Positions 1-8,584 of a stretch of DNA of 64,000 nucleotides are shown piece by piece. The stretch covers positions 372,001-436,000 of the forward strand of contig NZ_JARKMY010000018.1 in the NCBI RefSeq assembly GCF_029360725.1. The letters run 5' to 3'. How positions within the stretch are numbered: position 1 is the stretch's first letter; the number at the start of each line of letters is the position of its first letter. The DNA comes from Chryseolinea sp. H1M3-3 (GTDB lineage Bacteria; Bacteroidota; Bacteroidia; Cytophagales; Cyclobacteriaceae). The notes below the pieces were generated by a model. It searched no databases. It worked only from the letters and a program-made list of their open reading frames with translations, and was not told where the DNA came from. The translations under genes and the position numbers were made by a program.

Positions 1-1368
1 ATCGGTGAGCCTAACTGGATAGTTGAAGGCTCGTTTGACCGGGCTCTTACAATTCCTGCTGTCAGCAACGGAGGTGCATCGTTGAATGCCCAGTTCAGTG
101 TTGGTGAACTATTGAAGGGTCGATCAAGCACAACGCTTTCTTATGCAAACGGCTTGTTGGGCCCAACGATAAAGGCAAACGCAGGTGAAACTGTTAACGT
201 GTCTCTGCAAAATAGTCTCTCAGAAGAAACCAATATTCACTGGCACGGACTCATCCTTCCTGAAAATATGGACGGACATCCAAAAGATGTTGCATCAGCG
301 GGTGGGTCATTAAATTATTCGCTTCCAATCATTCAACGTGCAGGAACCTATTGGTATCACCCCCATCCCCACGGCTTGACAGCAAAGCAAGTCTTTATGG
401 GACTCGCAGGAATGTTCATCGTAAATGATCCTGAAGAAGCTGCTCTGAACCTTCCATCTGGTGAATTTGAAGTACCAATCATTCTTCAGGACAAACACTT
501 TGAAGGGAACAATCTTGAATACTCACCGAATGATGACGAGATCATGACGGGATACCTTGGTGAACAGATATTGGTAAACGGACAACACGCTCCATTTATC
601 AGTGTCGCATCAACATGGTATCGACTGCGCATACTTAATGGCTCTACCGCCAGAGTTTATAATCTCGGATTGACCGGAGGAAAGCAAATGATCATCATCG
701 GATCAGATGGAGGTCTGTTGGCATCACCCGAAACAGTTTCCAGTATTCTACTTGGCCCAGGTGAGCGCATAGACGTACTCATCGACTTCAATGGTCTTGA
801 AGTTGGTAAAGAAATCTACTTAGTAAGCAATAAGTTCAGTGAGTACAACGTGCAGGGAAGACAGAGTTTCAGCTTACTGAAATTTAAAGTTGACAGAACT
901 CAAAATTCCAATTTCACCTTGCCTTCAACACTGTCTAACCTTGATCCTTTAAATCCCAGTCTATCAGTGAAGACCCGGATAATCGACATCGCTCAGACGA
1001 TTGGTGGTGAGGGTGGCCATGGCGGAATGGGAAGACACTCGATCAATGGCAAGATATTCGAAATGGATCGTGTTGACGAAACTGTTTCGGCTGGAACAAC
1101 AGAGATATGGGAGTTCGACAATTCAGCAGGAGACGAAATTCATCCGATGCACATCCACGGAGTTCAGTTTCAGGTATTGGAAAGAATTGGTGGTCGAAAC
1201 AAAGTAATTGCCTCGGAGAAAGGTTGGAAGGATACGATCCTTCTGATGCCTGGCGAGAAAGTCAAATTGATTATGACATTCCCGGACTACACCGGTGTCT
1301 TCGTATTTCATTGCCACAATCTTGAACACGAAGACGATGGCATGATGCTTAATTATAAAATAATCTAA
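1..1368 (+). CDS. Multicopper oxidase, 5' end cut by window edge
   Basis: Periplasmic laccase/CueO-type multicopper oxidase that would oxidise Cu(I) or other substrates and pass electrons to O2. Copper ligand motifs are visible: HWHG (about residue 53 counting from the internal TTG at 82), WYHPHPHG, HPMHIHG near the C-terminus and the final HCHNLEHEDDGMM, which carries the type 1 and trinuclear ligands. The reading frame is open all the way to base 1, so the TTG at 82 is not the real start; the signal peptide and part of the first cupredoxin domain lie outside the window. It is followed 15 bp later by a DUF3347 gene on the same strand and opens the copper-resistance block. A second, unlike multicopper oxidase lies at 8585-11242. 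Function is confident; exact substrate is not. Confidence 0.93.
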   Translation: MGEPNWIVEGSFDRALTIPAVSNGGASLNAQFSVGELLKGRSSTTLSYANGLLGPTIKANAGETVNVSLQNSLSEETNIHWHGLILPENMDGHPKDVASAGGSLNYSLPIIQRAGTYWYHPHPHGLTAKQVFMGLAGMFIVNDPEEAALNLPSGEFEVPIILQDKHFEGNNLEYSPNDDEIMTGYLGEQILVNGQHAPFISVASTWYRLRILNGSTARVYNLGLTGGKQMIIIGSDGGLLASPETVSSILLGPGERIDVLIDFNGLEVGKEIYLVSNKFSEYNVQGRQSFSLLKFKVDRTQNSNFTLPSTLSNLDPLNPSLSVKTRIIDIAQTIGGEGGHGGMGRHSINGKIFEMDRVDETVSAGTTEIWEFDNSAGDEIHPMHIHGVQFQVLERIGGRNKVIASEKGWKDTILLMPGEKVKLIMTFPDYTGVFVFHCHNLEHEDDGMMLNYKII

Positions 1369-1383
1369 AACCGATAAAACAAA

Positions 1384-1902
1384 ATGGCTATGAAAAAAAC
1401 AATAATGATTGCTCTTGTTGCTCTGGTGAGCTTCGGAGCTTATGCGCAACACGATCACGCAGCACACGGTGACAGTAAAGACCAGGCACAAGCACATGTA
1501 ATGTTCAAAGACGAAAAAATCGGAACGGCATACTCCCACTATCTCCACTTGAAGGACGCGCTTGTAGCTTCTAAATCAGACGAAGCAAAGAAGGCCGCAT
1601 CAGAACTACAAAAGTCTTTGACTTCTTTGAATAACTCTAAAAAAGCAAAGGAATCTGCCTCTAAGATTGCAGCCACAACTGATCTCGAGGACCAACGGAA
1701 GGAATTCTCAACCCTTAGCAACGAAATGACATCACTGGTGAAAGCCTCGAAGCTGACGATGGGAGCTATCTATCTGGAGTATTGTCCCATGGCTAATAAT
1801 AACGACGGAGCATATTGGCTTTCAAATGAAAAGCAAATCAATAATCCATACTTCGGTGATGCCATGCTCAAGTGCGGATCAGTTAAAGAAACGATTCAAT
1901 GA
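1384..1902 (+). CDS. DUF3347 domain protein, exported
   Basis: Small exported protein of the DUF3347 family, common in Bacteroidota beside copper efflux genes and thought to bind copper. The N-terminus is a clear signal peptide ending near AYA-QH, followed by a His-rich stretch (HDHAAHGD). The family core shows YSHYLHLKDALVA, then the C-terminal signature EYCPMANNN...YWLS...NPYFGDAMLKCG, whose Met/Cys residues are plausible copper ligands. The start could be ATG 1384 or the in-frame ATG at 1390 (MKKTIMIAL), which looks more like a signal-peptide start. The stop overlaps the next start by 4 bp (ATGA), so the genes are translationally coupled. A paralogue sits at 8046-8531. Confidence 0.88.
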   Translation: MAMKKTIMIALVALVSFGAYAQHDHAAHGDSKDQAQAHVMFKDEKIGTAYSHYLHLKDALVASKSDEAKKAASELQKSLTSLNNSKKAKESASKIAATTDLEDQRKEFSTLSNEMTSLVKASKLTMGAIYLEYCPMANNNDGAYWLSNEKQINNPYFGDAMLKCGSVKETIQ

Positions 1903-2423
1903 TAAAATGGAGATCAATGAAGAAGAGTGGAGCCAACAAAACGGTTAAAAAAATTGCGAGGAAGAAAGGCAAGGTAGAGGAGTGGCTTATTAATATTCTT
2001 GCAATTGTCTTCCTGGGTGCTGGCTTTGCAGTCATTGCCTATATGTCAACGCGAACCGGGGGCGAACACGTCAAAGACGAAGACCAGTACCTTGCTTCAC
2101 TACCGCCTGAGAAGGACACCATCGCTCACAATAAGATTTGCATGGTTGATGATATTTACCAAGGCGACTACCCTACTCTTACAGTCGCTCTTTCTAACAA
2201 AACCTACTATGGTTGTGATGCAAAGGCAACCCAAGATCTCCTAAACAAGCAAGAACTCAGGTTTGCGATTGATCCTCTTACAAAACGAAAAATTGACAAA
2301 GCTTCTGCATTCATCGGGCTAAATCCAAAAAAGGATGGCAAGGTGCTTTACTTTGAATCGAAAGAAACCTTTACCCAATACTTACATAGTCCATCCGGCG
2401 AAACACTAACCAATAAACCATGA
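1899..2423 (+). CDS. Membrane-anchored protein with Cys-containing metal-site-like domain
   Basis: Unrecognised 174-aa protein. A basic N-terminus (KKIARKKGK) is followed by one membrane segment (about residues 28-48, INILAIVFLGAGFAVIAYM), so most of it would be outside the cytoplasmic membrane. The exported part has an ICMVDD stretch and later YYGCDAKATQDLL, then VLYFESKETFTQYL. This layout is like NosL/TRASH-type metal-sensing modules, where Cys and Met residues bind Cu(I), but I cannot assign the family firmly. The gene overlaps its upstream and downstream neighbours by 4 bp each, which places it inside the copper operon. An internal ATG at 1917 is an alternative start. Confidence 0.75.
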   Translation: MIKWRSMKKSGANKTVKKIARKKGKVEEWLINILAIVFLGAGFAVIAYMSTRTGGEHVKDEDQYLASLPPEKDTIAHNKICMVDDIYQGDYPTLTVALSNKTYYGCDAKATQDLLNKQELRFAIDPLTKRKIDKASAFIGLNPKKDGKVLYFESKETFTQYLHSPSGETLTNKP

Positions 2424-2998
2424 AGTACTTACTTTCAATTCCTATTGGATTGACCCTTTTAATATCAGCTTGTCAAAGTCAGAAGGAAAATACGGCACAT
2501 GAGCACAATGGGGAAGCTAAGACCGAGACTCCCGCTGACACAGTTACGAAGAGCATCCCGAAGGAAGAACATGCACAAATTGGCGGTGTCCATTTCATGA
2601 TGGCGTATCATGCCCCGGCAGTCCGCGGAAGAACTATTTGGGGCGGTCTTGTTCCTTATGACGAAGTGTGGGTAACCGGTGCGCATTCCGCAACCTCTCT
2701 TGAGTTTGACAAAGACATCAAGATCAACAACGTCAAAGTGCCCGCTGGCAAATATGCCTTCTTTACCATTCCCGGTAAAGAACGATGGACGTTGATTATC
2801 AATAAGAATTGGAAGCAGCACCTGACCGATGATTACGATGCGAAAGACGATGTGGTTCGAATAGAAGTAACACCGGAAGCATTGCAAGAAACACAGGAAA
2901 GGCTAAAATACAGCATTTCCGATGCAGCCGATTTCAACGCTGCGATCAGTATGAGCTGGGAGAAAGTGAAAGTGAAATTGGACATTCAACTCAATTAG
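2420..2998 (+). CDS. DUF2911 domain lipoprotein
   Basis: Exported lipoprotein of the DUF2911 family, whose biochemical role is not known. The N-terminus is a lipoprotein signal with a lipobox ending at LLISAC (Cys about residue 18), followed by a low-complexity His/Glu linker. The family body is recognisable from the YHAPAVRGR, IWGGLVPYDEVWVTGAHSAT and KVPAGKYAFFTIPG segments and the later W-T-LIINK strand. It starts inside the previous gene (4-bp overlap) and ends 5 bp before the copper ATPase, so it is part of the copper operon. In this setting a role in periplasmic copper handling is a guess from context only. Confidence 0.88.
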   Translation: MKYLLSIPIGLTLLISACQSQKENTAHEHNGEAKTETPADTVTKSIPKEEHAQIGGVHFMMAYHAPAVRGRTIWGGLVPYDEVWVTGAHSATSLEFDKDIKINNVKVPAGKYAFFTIPGKERWTLIINKNWKQHLTDDYDAKDDVVRIEVTPEALQETQERLKYSISDAADFNAAISMSWEKVKVKLDIQLN

Positions 2999-3003
2999 AA
3001 ATT

Positions 3004-5154
3004 ATGGCTCACGAACACCAACAACAATATACCTGCCCAATGCATCCCGAGGTAATCCAGGATGCTCCAGGAAAGTGCCCAAAGTGCGGAATGAATCTCG
3101 TTCCGGTAAAGCAGTCAGCAAAAGAGGAGACGAAGCACAGTCATGGTATGCATGATCAACCATCCCAAATGACCAAAGATGAAATGCATGGACATGAGCA
3201 TACAGACGCCGGTGGACATGCACATCATGCAGGTATGATTGATGATTTTAAAAAGCGGTTTTACATAGTGCTCGCGTTGACCCTGCCTATTATGGCGCTT
3301 TCTCCAATGATACAGCATTGGATAAACGTTGATTGGTCTTTTGCGGGTTCGAACTATTTACTGCTCATTTTGTCGTCAGTCGTTTTCTTCTACGGCGGAT
3401 GGCCATTCCTGACTGGATTTGTAAACGAAATAAGATCCAAATCTCTTGGAATGATGACGCTCGTGGCAGTAGCAATTACAGTAGCCTACGTATATAGCGT
3501 GGCGATCATAATTGGCCTTGAAGGAATGGATTTCTTTTGGGAACTGGCGACCCTTATTCTCATTATGCTCCTTGGCCATTGGATAGAGATGAAGTCCATT
3601 ATGGGCGCTTCACGCGAGTTGGAATTACTAGTACAGCTAATGCCAGCAGATGCCCACCTCGTTCATGGCGATCACATTATGGATGTTAAAACCGACACTC
3701 TAAGAGCGGGCGATGTTATACTAATAAAGCCGGGAGAAAAAATCGCCGCAGATGGCGAGATCGTTGAAGGAAAAAGTTATTTGAATGAATCAATGTTAAC
3801 CGGGGAATCGAAGCCGGTTGAAAAAGAAAAAAACGAAAAGGTCATTGCCGGTTCCATCAATGGAGAGGGTTCATTGAAAGTGAAGGTAACGCATGGCACC
3901 AAAGATTCATACCTCGCTCAAGTCATCAAGTTGGTTCAGGATGCGCAGAATGCAAAATCAAAAACACAGTTGTTAGCAGATCAGGCGGCGAAGTGGTTAA
4001 CGATTATCGCCTTGATTGCCGGTGTTGCAACCTTTGTTACATGGCTCGCAATTGGTAAAGATCTGGCATTTGCCATGGAACGCATGGTTACAGTAATAGT
4101 GATTTGCTGTCCCCATGCTTTAGGTCTGGCTGTGCCTCTGGTTGTTGCAAAGTCGACTGCGATATCAGCACAAAGTGGACTTTTAATTAAGGATAGAACT
4201 GCGTTCGAAAATTCTCGCAAGATTTCCACTTTGGTTTTCGACAAGACGGGTACACTGACGCGTGGTGAATTTAATGTGGTCAGGTTTGAATCGCTTGATC
4301 CGAAATATACGAAAGAAGAAATACTAATGCTCGCTGCCGCACTTGAAACCAACTCTGAACACCCGATCGCCACGGGCATCTTAAGGAAATCTAAAGAGTT
4401 GAACCAACAGATACCGCCTTTAACAGACTTTAAAGCCATTACTGGAAAGGGAATTCAAGCAGTCGTAAATGAAAAAGATGTAATGGTTGTAAGTCCTGGC
4501 TATCTGAAAGAAAACAAATTGGTCACAAAACAATTGGCTTCAAAAGCTGAAACAACGGTATATGTACTGGTTGATGGAGCCGTGTCTGGCTATATTGCTT
4601 TAGCGGATGAGATCCGCCCCGAATCTGCACAGGCAATTAAGATCCTTCAATCACAAAGTATCAGAACCCTTCTTCTAACAGGAGATAATAAAGAAGTCGC
4701 GAAGGCGGTAAGCGATACGCTTAACATGGATGGATTTATTGCTGAGGTGCTTCCGCATCAGAAATTGGAAAAGATCAAAGAGCTTCAGGCAAAAGGCGAG
4801 TACGTTGCTATGACAGGTGACGGTGTAAACGATGCTCCGGCACTTGCTCAAGCTGACGTCGGAATTGCTGTTGGTTCTGGATCTGATATAGCAGCAGAAA
4901 CAGCTGATATTGTCCTGGTGAATAGCAATCCAATAGATGTTGCCAATCTGATCTTGTTTGGTAAAGGTACCTATCGAAAAATGATGCAGAACCTCGCCTG
5001 GGCGACAGGATACAATATTATCGCACTCCCGTTAGCTGCAGGAATTCTATACAACGCCGGGGTTATGCTTACCCCTGCAATGGGTGCTGTACTCATGAGC
5101 GTAAGTACCATTGTCGTGGCGATAAATGCGCAAATGTTAAAATTCAAACAGTAG
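3004..5154 (+). CDS. copB: CopB-type heavy-metal P-type ATPase (CPH motif)
   Basis: Inner-membrane P1B-type ATPase exporting copper. Domains in order: an N-terminal metal-binding domain with YTCPMHPEV and CPKCGM (about residues 8-33), a His/Met-rich stretch to about residue 78, membrane helices, the actuator loop with LTGES, the transmembrane metal motif CCPHAL (about 369), the phosphorylation loop DKTGT (about 412), an SEHP segment, and the hinge GDGVNDAP. The CPH rather than CPC motif is characteristic of the CopB subgroup, often linked to Cu(II)/Cu(I) or Ag. No classic HMA (GMTCxxC) domain is present. The length of 716 aa is normal. It is followed 2 bp later by an AraC-type regulator. Confidence 0.95.
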   Translation: MAHEHQQQYTCPMHPEVIQDAPGKCPKCGMNLVPVKQSAKEETKHSHGMHDQPSQMTKDEMHGHEHTDAGGHAHHAGMIDDFKKRFYIVLALTLPIMALSPMIQHWINVDWSFAGSNYLLLILSSVVFFYGGWPFLTGFVNEIRSKSLGMMTLVAVAITVAYVYSVAIIIGLEGMDFFWELATLILIMLLGHWIEMKSIMGASRELELLVQLMPADAHLVHGDHIMDVKTDTLRAGDVILIKPGEKIAADGEIVEGKSYLNESMLTGESKPVEKEKNEKVIAGSINGEGSLKVKVTHGTKDSYLAQVIKLVQDAQNAKSKTQLLADQAAKWLTIIALIAGVATFVTWLAIGKDLAFAMERMVTVIVICCPHALGLAVPLVVAKSTAISAQSGLLIKDRTAFENSRKISTLVFDKTGTLTRGEFNVVRFESLDPKYTKEEILMLAAALETNSEHPIATGILRKSKELNQQIPPLTDFKAITGKGIQAVVNEKDVMVVSPGYLKENKLVTKQLASKAETTVYVLVDGAVSGYIALADEIRPESAQAIKILQSQSIRTLLLTGDNKEVAKAVSDTLNMDGFIAEVLPHQKLEKIKELQAKGEYVAMTGDGVNDAPALAQADVGIAVGSGSDIAAETADIVLVNSNPIDVANLILFGKGTYRKMMQNLAWATGYNIIALPLAAGILYNAGVMLTPAMGAVLMSVSTIVVAINAQMLKFKQ

Positions 5155-5156
5155 TT

Positions 5157-5897
5157 GTGAGCAATACTTCAAATTATCTAAAAGTATATAACGATCTATT
5201 TATGATTTATGGTTATGGTCTGTCTGCGAAGATCCATTCCAATCATGCCTTTAAAATTATTATTTCTACAGAACCCATTTCAGTTTTACAAGGTCATAAA
5301 ATAATAAAGTCCAAAGCACTAATAATAAAGCCAAATACAATTCATGAATTAAAAAGCTGTAATTGCCTATGCGCATGGATCTTTATAGATCCTGAAACAG
5401 ACATTGGGCAGCATATCCACGGACTTTTTAACAATGTTACCGTCTTGAAATTTGAAAACGTTATCACAAACAAGCTCATTAATTTTCTAATTTATTCTTT
5501 AGAGAACCATTTTACTGAAGGGGAAATAAAAAATGCTGTGGTGCAGACGCTGTTGCATAGGGATATGTCAAATAGCTATGACCTAATTATTGATCGACGA
5601 ATCGAAAAAGTACTCAATTATATCAAATGGTCTACAAATTTTGATGTCAAATTTGCGGAACTCTTAAACTTGTGTTCGTTATCCGAAAGTAGATTAATTC
5701 ATCTCTTCAAAAAAGAAATTGGAATCACAATCAGGCAGTATGTTCTTTGGTGTCGTATTAAAAAAGCACTACATGGTATGACTACAAACAAAAATATAAA
5801 GTCGTCAGCAAAAGAAGCGGGCTTTACGGACGCTGCTCATTTCAATAGAACATTCGTTTCGATGTTTGGTATTAATCCATCGATATTGCTTAAGTAG
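5157..5897 (+). CDS. AraC-family transcriptional regulator
   Basis: DNA-binding regulator of 246 aa. The C-terminal third is a typical AraC double helix-turn-helix: first helix pair around LNLCSLSESRLIHLFKKEIG, second around SAKEAGFTDAAHFNRTF, ending in FGINPS. The N-terminal part, about residues 1-140, resembles the cupin-like sensory domain of this family but shows no diagnostic motif. It uses a GTG start two bases after the copper ATPase stop, so it is read as the last gene of the copper operon and probably regulates it or the DUF305 genes downstream. The gene is AT-richer than the ATPase before it. Confidence 0.9.
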   Translation: MSNTSNYLKVYNDLFMIYGYGLSAKIHSNHAFKIIISTEPISVLQGHKIIKSKALIIKPNTIHELKSCNCLCAWIFIDPETDIGQHIHGLFNNVTVLKFENVITNKLINFLIYSLENHFTEGEIKNAVVQTLLHRDMSNSYDLIIDRRIEKVLNYIKWSTNFDVKFAELLNLCSLSESRLIHLFKKEIGITIRQYVLWCRIKKALHGMTTNKNIKSSAKEAGFTDAAHFNRTFVSMFGINPSILLK

Positions 5898-6091
5898 CTC
5901 ATGTTCCTACATTCCTAACTGTTGAATTAGAACCCCACCGTACGTCAGTATTTTTAGATACGCCACAGTGAATTGTACGCACTTGCTGGGATATTTGTAT
6001 GTAGTTGCTACTTATCGCAGGATCGCTTTAGGCATAAAGATTGACGAAATAGTTTCTGATAACATTTATCAACAACTTAATTTATAAGAAA

Positions 6092-6715
6092 ATGAAAGCA
6101 ACTATTATATATCTGCTTGCGCTCTTTTGTGCAATTACATTTGCCGGATGTGATGACGACGATAAAGGATTAGAAACCCAGCCTCACGACAAAAATGAAA
6201 TGATGTCAATAATGCATGATATGAGTGAAGAAATGAGCGCTATGCAAATGACCGGCGATGCGGATCATGACTTCTCCATGATGATGAAAATGCACCATCA
6301 AGGGGCCATCAATATGGGCAACAAAGAAATCGAAAAAGGTGATGATGCAACCATAAAAGCTATAGCGCAAACCATGATAGATATGCAGCAATCTGAAATT
6401 CAGGAATTGCAAAGTTTTCTTGATAATCACACAGTAGCTCCCTCCGAAGAAGGTGAAATGTGGGGAATGGAAGCAATGGAGACAACGGAGCGAATGGATA
6501 GAAATTCTGATCTGGAAGTTTTAACAGGCGATACAGATCATGATATGGCAATACTCATGATTAACCACCATCAAAGTGCCATGGACATGGCTCAGTCACT
6601 TCTACATCACGGTCATCATGACGAACTGAAGGAAATGGCAGCCAAAATGATTGACGACCAGTCAAAAGAAATTAAAGACCTTCAAAACTGGCTTTTACAA
6701 AATAAAAACTATTAA
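6092..6715 (+). CDS. Double DUF305 domain lipoprotein
   Basis: Exported lipoprotein with two DUF305 (ferritin-like helical) domains in tandem. The signal ends in a lipobox with Cys about residue 20 (TFAGC), followed by DDDDKG. Each repeat begins with a D-x-DHD segment and carries a histidine pair: MMMKMHHQGAINM in the first (about 65-80) and ILMINHHQSAMDM in the second (about 150-165), each followed by a long helix ending in EIQELQ or EIKDLQ. The Met/His richness suits copper binding in the periplasm or outer surface, which is inferred. A paralogue follows 24 bp downstream, so the pair probably arose by duplication. Confidence 0.9.
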   Translation: MKATIIYLLALFCAITFAGCDDDDKGLETQPHDKNEMMSIMHDMSEEMSAMQMTGDADHDFSMMMKMHHQGAINMGNKEIEKGDDATIKAIAQTMIDMQQSEIQELQSFLDNHTVAPSEEGEMWGMEAMETTERMDRNSDLEVLTGDTDHDMAILMINHHQSAMDMAQSLLHHGHHDELKEMAAKMIDDQSKEIKDLQNWLLQNKNY

Positions 6716-6738
6716 AAAGTAAAAAGTATTAATACGAC

Positions 6739-7371
6739 ATGATAATGAAACACATAAATATTGTATTCGCTTTTCTAGTCATATGTTTTTGTTCGGCTTT
6801 CGTAGCGATAAACGAAGACCTGCATGCGGCAATGAACAAGATGATGCAGAAAATGAAATCCATGAAGATGAGTGGAGATCCTGATCACGACTTTGCAATG
6901 ATGATGGCAGAACATCATCAGGGATCAATTGATATGTCAGAGATATTAGTGAAGTCAGGGAAAGATGAAAAAATAAAAATGCTGGCGCAAAATATTCTTG
7001 ACAAACAATCTAAAGAACAGCAACAACTGCGCTCACATGCAAAATCCGATAGTCACGATCAATCACATGCAGCCCATGATCAAGGATCGGGTTCATCCAC
7101 AAGCGAGGAAGGCAACGCCTTTTCTAGCGAGATGAAACAAGCAATGGAGGGAATGGAAACGGAGATGAAAAATATGAAGATGACTAACAATGTTGACCAT
7201 GACTTTGCAACGATGATGATTCCACATCACCAGTCCGCAATCGAAATGTCAAACGCTGTTATCACACATGGCAAGGATCAGAAAATTAAAAACATTGCAG
7301 AGAAAATAAAATCTCACTCCGAGAATGAAATCGGACAATTGAAAGAATGGCTTAGCAGTCACGGTAAATAA
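6739..7371 (+). CDS. Double DUF305 domain exported protein
   Basis: Paralogue of the preceding gene, again with two DUF305 units (DPDHDFAMMMAEHHQGSIDM and VDHDFATMMIPHHQSAIEM) separated by a His/Ser-rich linker (about residues 105-130). The N-terminus is a signal peptide without an obvious lipobox (ICFCSAFVAINE), unlike its neighbour, so the two copies may sit in different places: one lipid-anchored, one soluble. The better start may be the in-frame ATG at 6745 (MKHINIVF). A four-helix copper-storage gene follows 27 bp later, so the three genes are likely to form one copper-sequestration operon. Confidence 0.88.
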   Translation: MIMKHINIVFAFLVICFCSAFVAINEDLHAAMNKMMQKMKSMKMSGDPDHDFAMMMAEHHQGSIDMSEILVKSGKDEKIKMLAQNILDKQSKEQQQLRSHAKSDSHDQSHAAHDQGSGSSTSEEGNAFSSEMKQAMEGMETEMKNMKMTNNVDHDFATMMIPHHQSAIEMSNAVITHGKDQKIKNIAEKIKSHSENEIGQLKEWLSSHGK

Positions 7372-7397
7372 ATATTGCACCTAAACAATTAAATTAA

Positions 7398-7736
7398 ATG
7401 AGTCACGAAAAATTTCAAAGCTGTATTGATGCATGCGTAGCATGTGCAATAGAATGTGAACACTGTGCCACCGAATGTTTGCGCGAAGAAGATGTGAAAA
7501 TGATGGTCCGCTGTATCGAGCTTGACAGGCAATGCGCCTCTGTATGCAGATCAGCGGCTGAGTTAATGTCTATAGGAGGTGACTATGCCTCTTTACTTTG
7601 TAATGCCTGCGCGGAAATATGCGATGCTTGCGCTGAGGAATGCGAAAAGCACGAAGCGGAGCATTGCAAGCGCTGCGCCGAAGAGTGCCGTTCCTGCGCA
7701 GAGGAATGTAGAAAGATGGTGGCGGAACACGCTTAA
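7398..7736 (+). CDS. Cys-rich four-helix-bundle copper storage protein (Csp3-like)
   Basis: A 112-aa protein with 19 cysteines arranged mainly as C-x2-C and C-x3-C along predicted helices (for example IDACVACAIECEHCATEC), typical of the DUF326/Csp copper-storage family, whose four-helix bundles fill with Cu(I) through inward-facing cysteines. There is no signal peptide, which points to the cytosolic Csp3 type rather than the exported Csp1 type. It lies immediately downstream of two DUF305 genes and is followed by a strong hairpin that probably ends the transcript. Confidence 0.92.
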   Translation: MSHEKFQSCIDACVACAIECEHCATECLREEDVKMMVRCIELDRQCASVCRSAAELMSIGGDYASLLCNACAEICDACAEECEKHEAEHCKRCAEECRSCAEECRKMVAEHA

Positions 7737-7747
7737 TATTTAAAAGC

Positions 7748-7780
7748 ACCCTTGCGATAAAGTTCGCAAGGGTTACCTTT
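7748..7780 (+). terminator. Hairpin terminator after the Csp gene
   Basis: Perfect 9-bp inverted repeat: ACCCTTGCG at 7748-7756, 8-nt loop, CGCAAGGGT at 7765-7773, followed by a short T-rich tail (TACCTTTAT). It lies 12 bp after the copper-storage gene stop. The remaining 7774-8045 stretch, about 270 bp, holds no gene I can support; it precedes the next DUF3347 gene and presumably contains its promoter. Confidence 0.75.
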
Positions 7781-8045
7781 ATATGAAACAGTACTTTGAA
7801 AAGTAATGGTACACAAAAAGCAAGGCGTTAATCATTATAGTGTCGCTGCTACTAAGCTTATCTATCGGGACGATCCCGGTGAACCGGCCCTTTGTCCCAT
7901 GCGATTTCGAGCATCGAAGTTTTCATCCACCCATACCAGACATTCGCATAGCAATTCAGTCATTCGTAATTTGACTTGATGAAATAACCTGGCGATAGTA
8001 TTGCCATGTCTGTAGTTGTCATACATACATCAAAATCAAATTCAA

Positions 8046-8531
8046 ATGAGAAAGATAATTTTAATAGTTGCCATCCTCGCAACTGCGTTACAGCAAAACA
8101 GTATTGCTCAGCACAGTACAATAGAGGTAAAAACACAACTTCCGCAACTACTCAGTTCCTACTATGGAATTAAGGATGCGTTGGTAGCAGGCAATTCCGG
8201 GAAAGCTTCTGCAAGCGCCTTAGAATTTGTAAAAGCAGCCAACGGTATTGATTACAAAATAATATCGGAAGGCAACATCCATGCTTTACTAAAAGATGCA
8301 GGGGCGATATCAGAAACGACTGACCTCAAAAAGCAACGGGAGCAATTTGCCCGGCTTTCCACCAACATGATTACACTGGCAAAGGCAGTGAAGCTGGGTG
8401 CAAACCCTGCTTACGAAACCTATTGTCCCATGAATAAAACCTCCTGGCTCAGTGATAGCAAAACAATCCAGAACCCTTATTACGGCCATGCCATGCTTAC
8501 TTGCGGGAATGTGGTAGAAACCATCAATTAG
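8046..8531 (+). CDS. DUF3347 domain protein, exported (second copy)
   Basis: Second DUF3347-family protein of the window. The start is set at ATG 8046 (MRKIILIVAILATAL), because this gives a clean signal peptide ending near SIAQ; the ten residues upstream in the same frame (MSYIHQNQIQ) look like leader sequence. The core LLSSYYGIKDALVAG and the C-terminal signature TYCPMNKTSWLS...NPYYGHAMLTCG match the paralogue at 1384-1902. It is followed after about 53 bp by a multicopper oxidase. The window therefore holds two DUF3347 plus multicopper oxidase pairs in opposite order. Confidence 0.88.
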   Translation: MRKIILIVAILATALQQNSIAQHSTIEVKTQLPQLLSSYYGIKDALVAGNSGKASASALEFVKAANGIDYKIISEGNIHALLKDAGAISETTDLKKQREQFARLSTNMITLAKAVKLGANPAYETYCPMNKTSWLSDSKTIQNPYYGHAMLTCGNVVETIN

Positions 8532-8584
8532 TAGACCTTGTTTTTTTTTACAGACTGCCACCATCTCACACCAGAGTAAAATAC

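Noticed and set aside
1123-1548. 141-residue minus-strand frame across the oxidase/DUF3347 junction
   Set aside because: It lies antisense to two well-supported genes and has no recognisable features.
6092-7736. DUF305 and Csp repeats considered as tandem DNA repeats
   Set aside because: The similarity is at protein level through domain duplication; no direct DNA repeat of note is visible.
7850-7890. CGGGA-CGA-TCCCG hairpin in the gap before the second DUF3347 gene
   Set aside because: Short stem without a T-run, so too weak to call a terminator or riboswitch.
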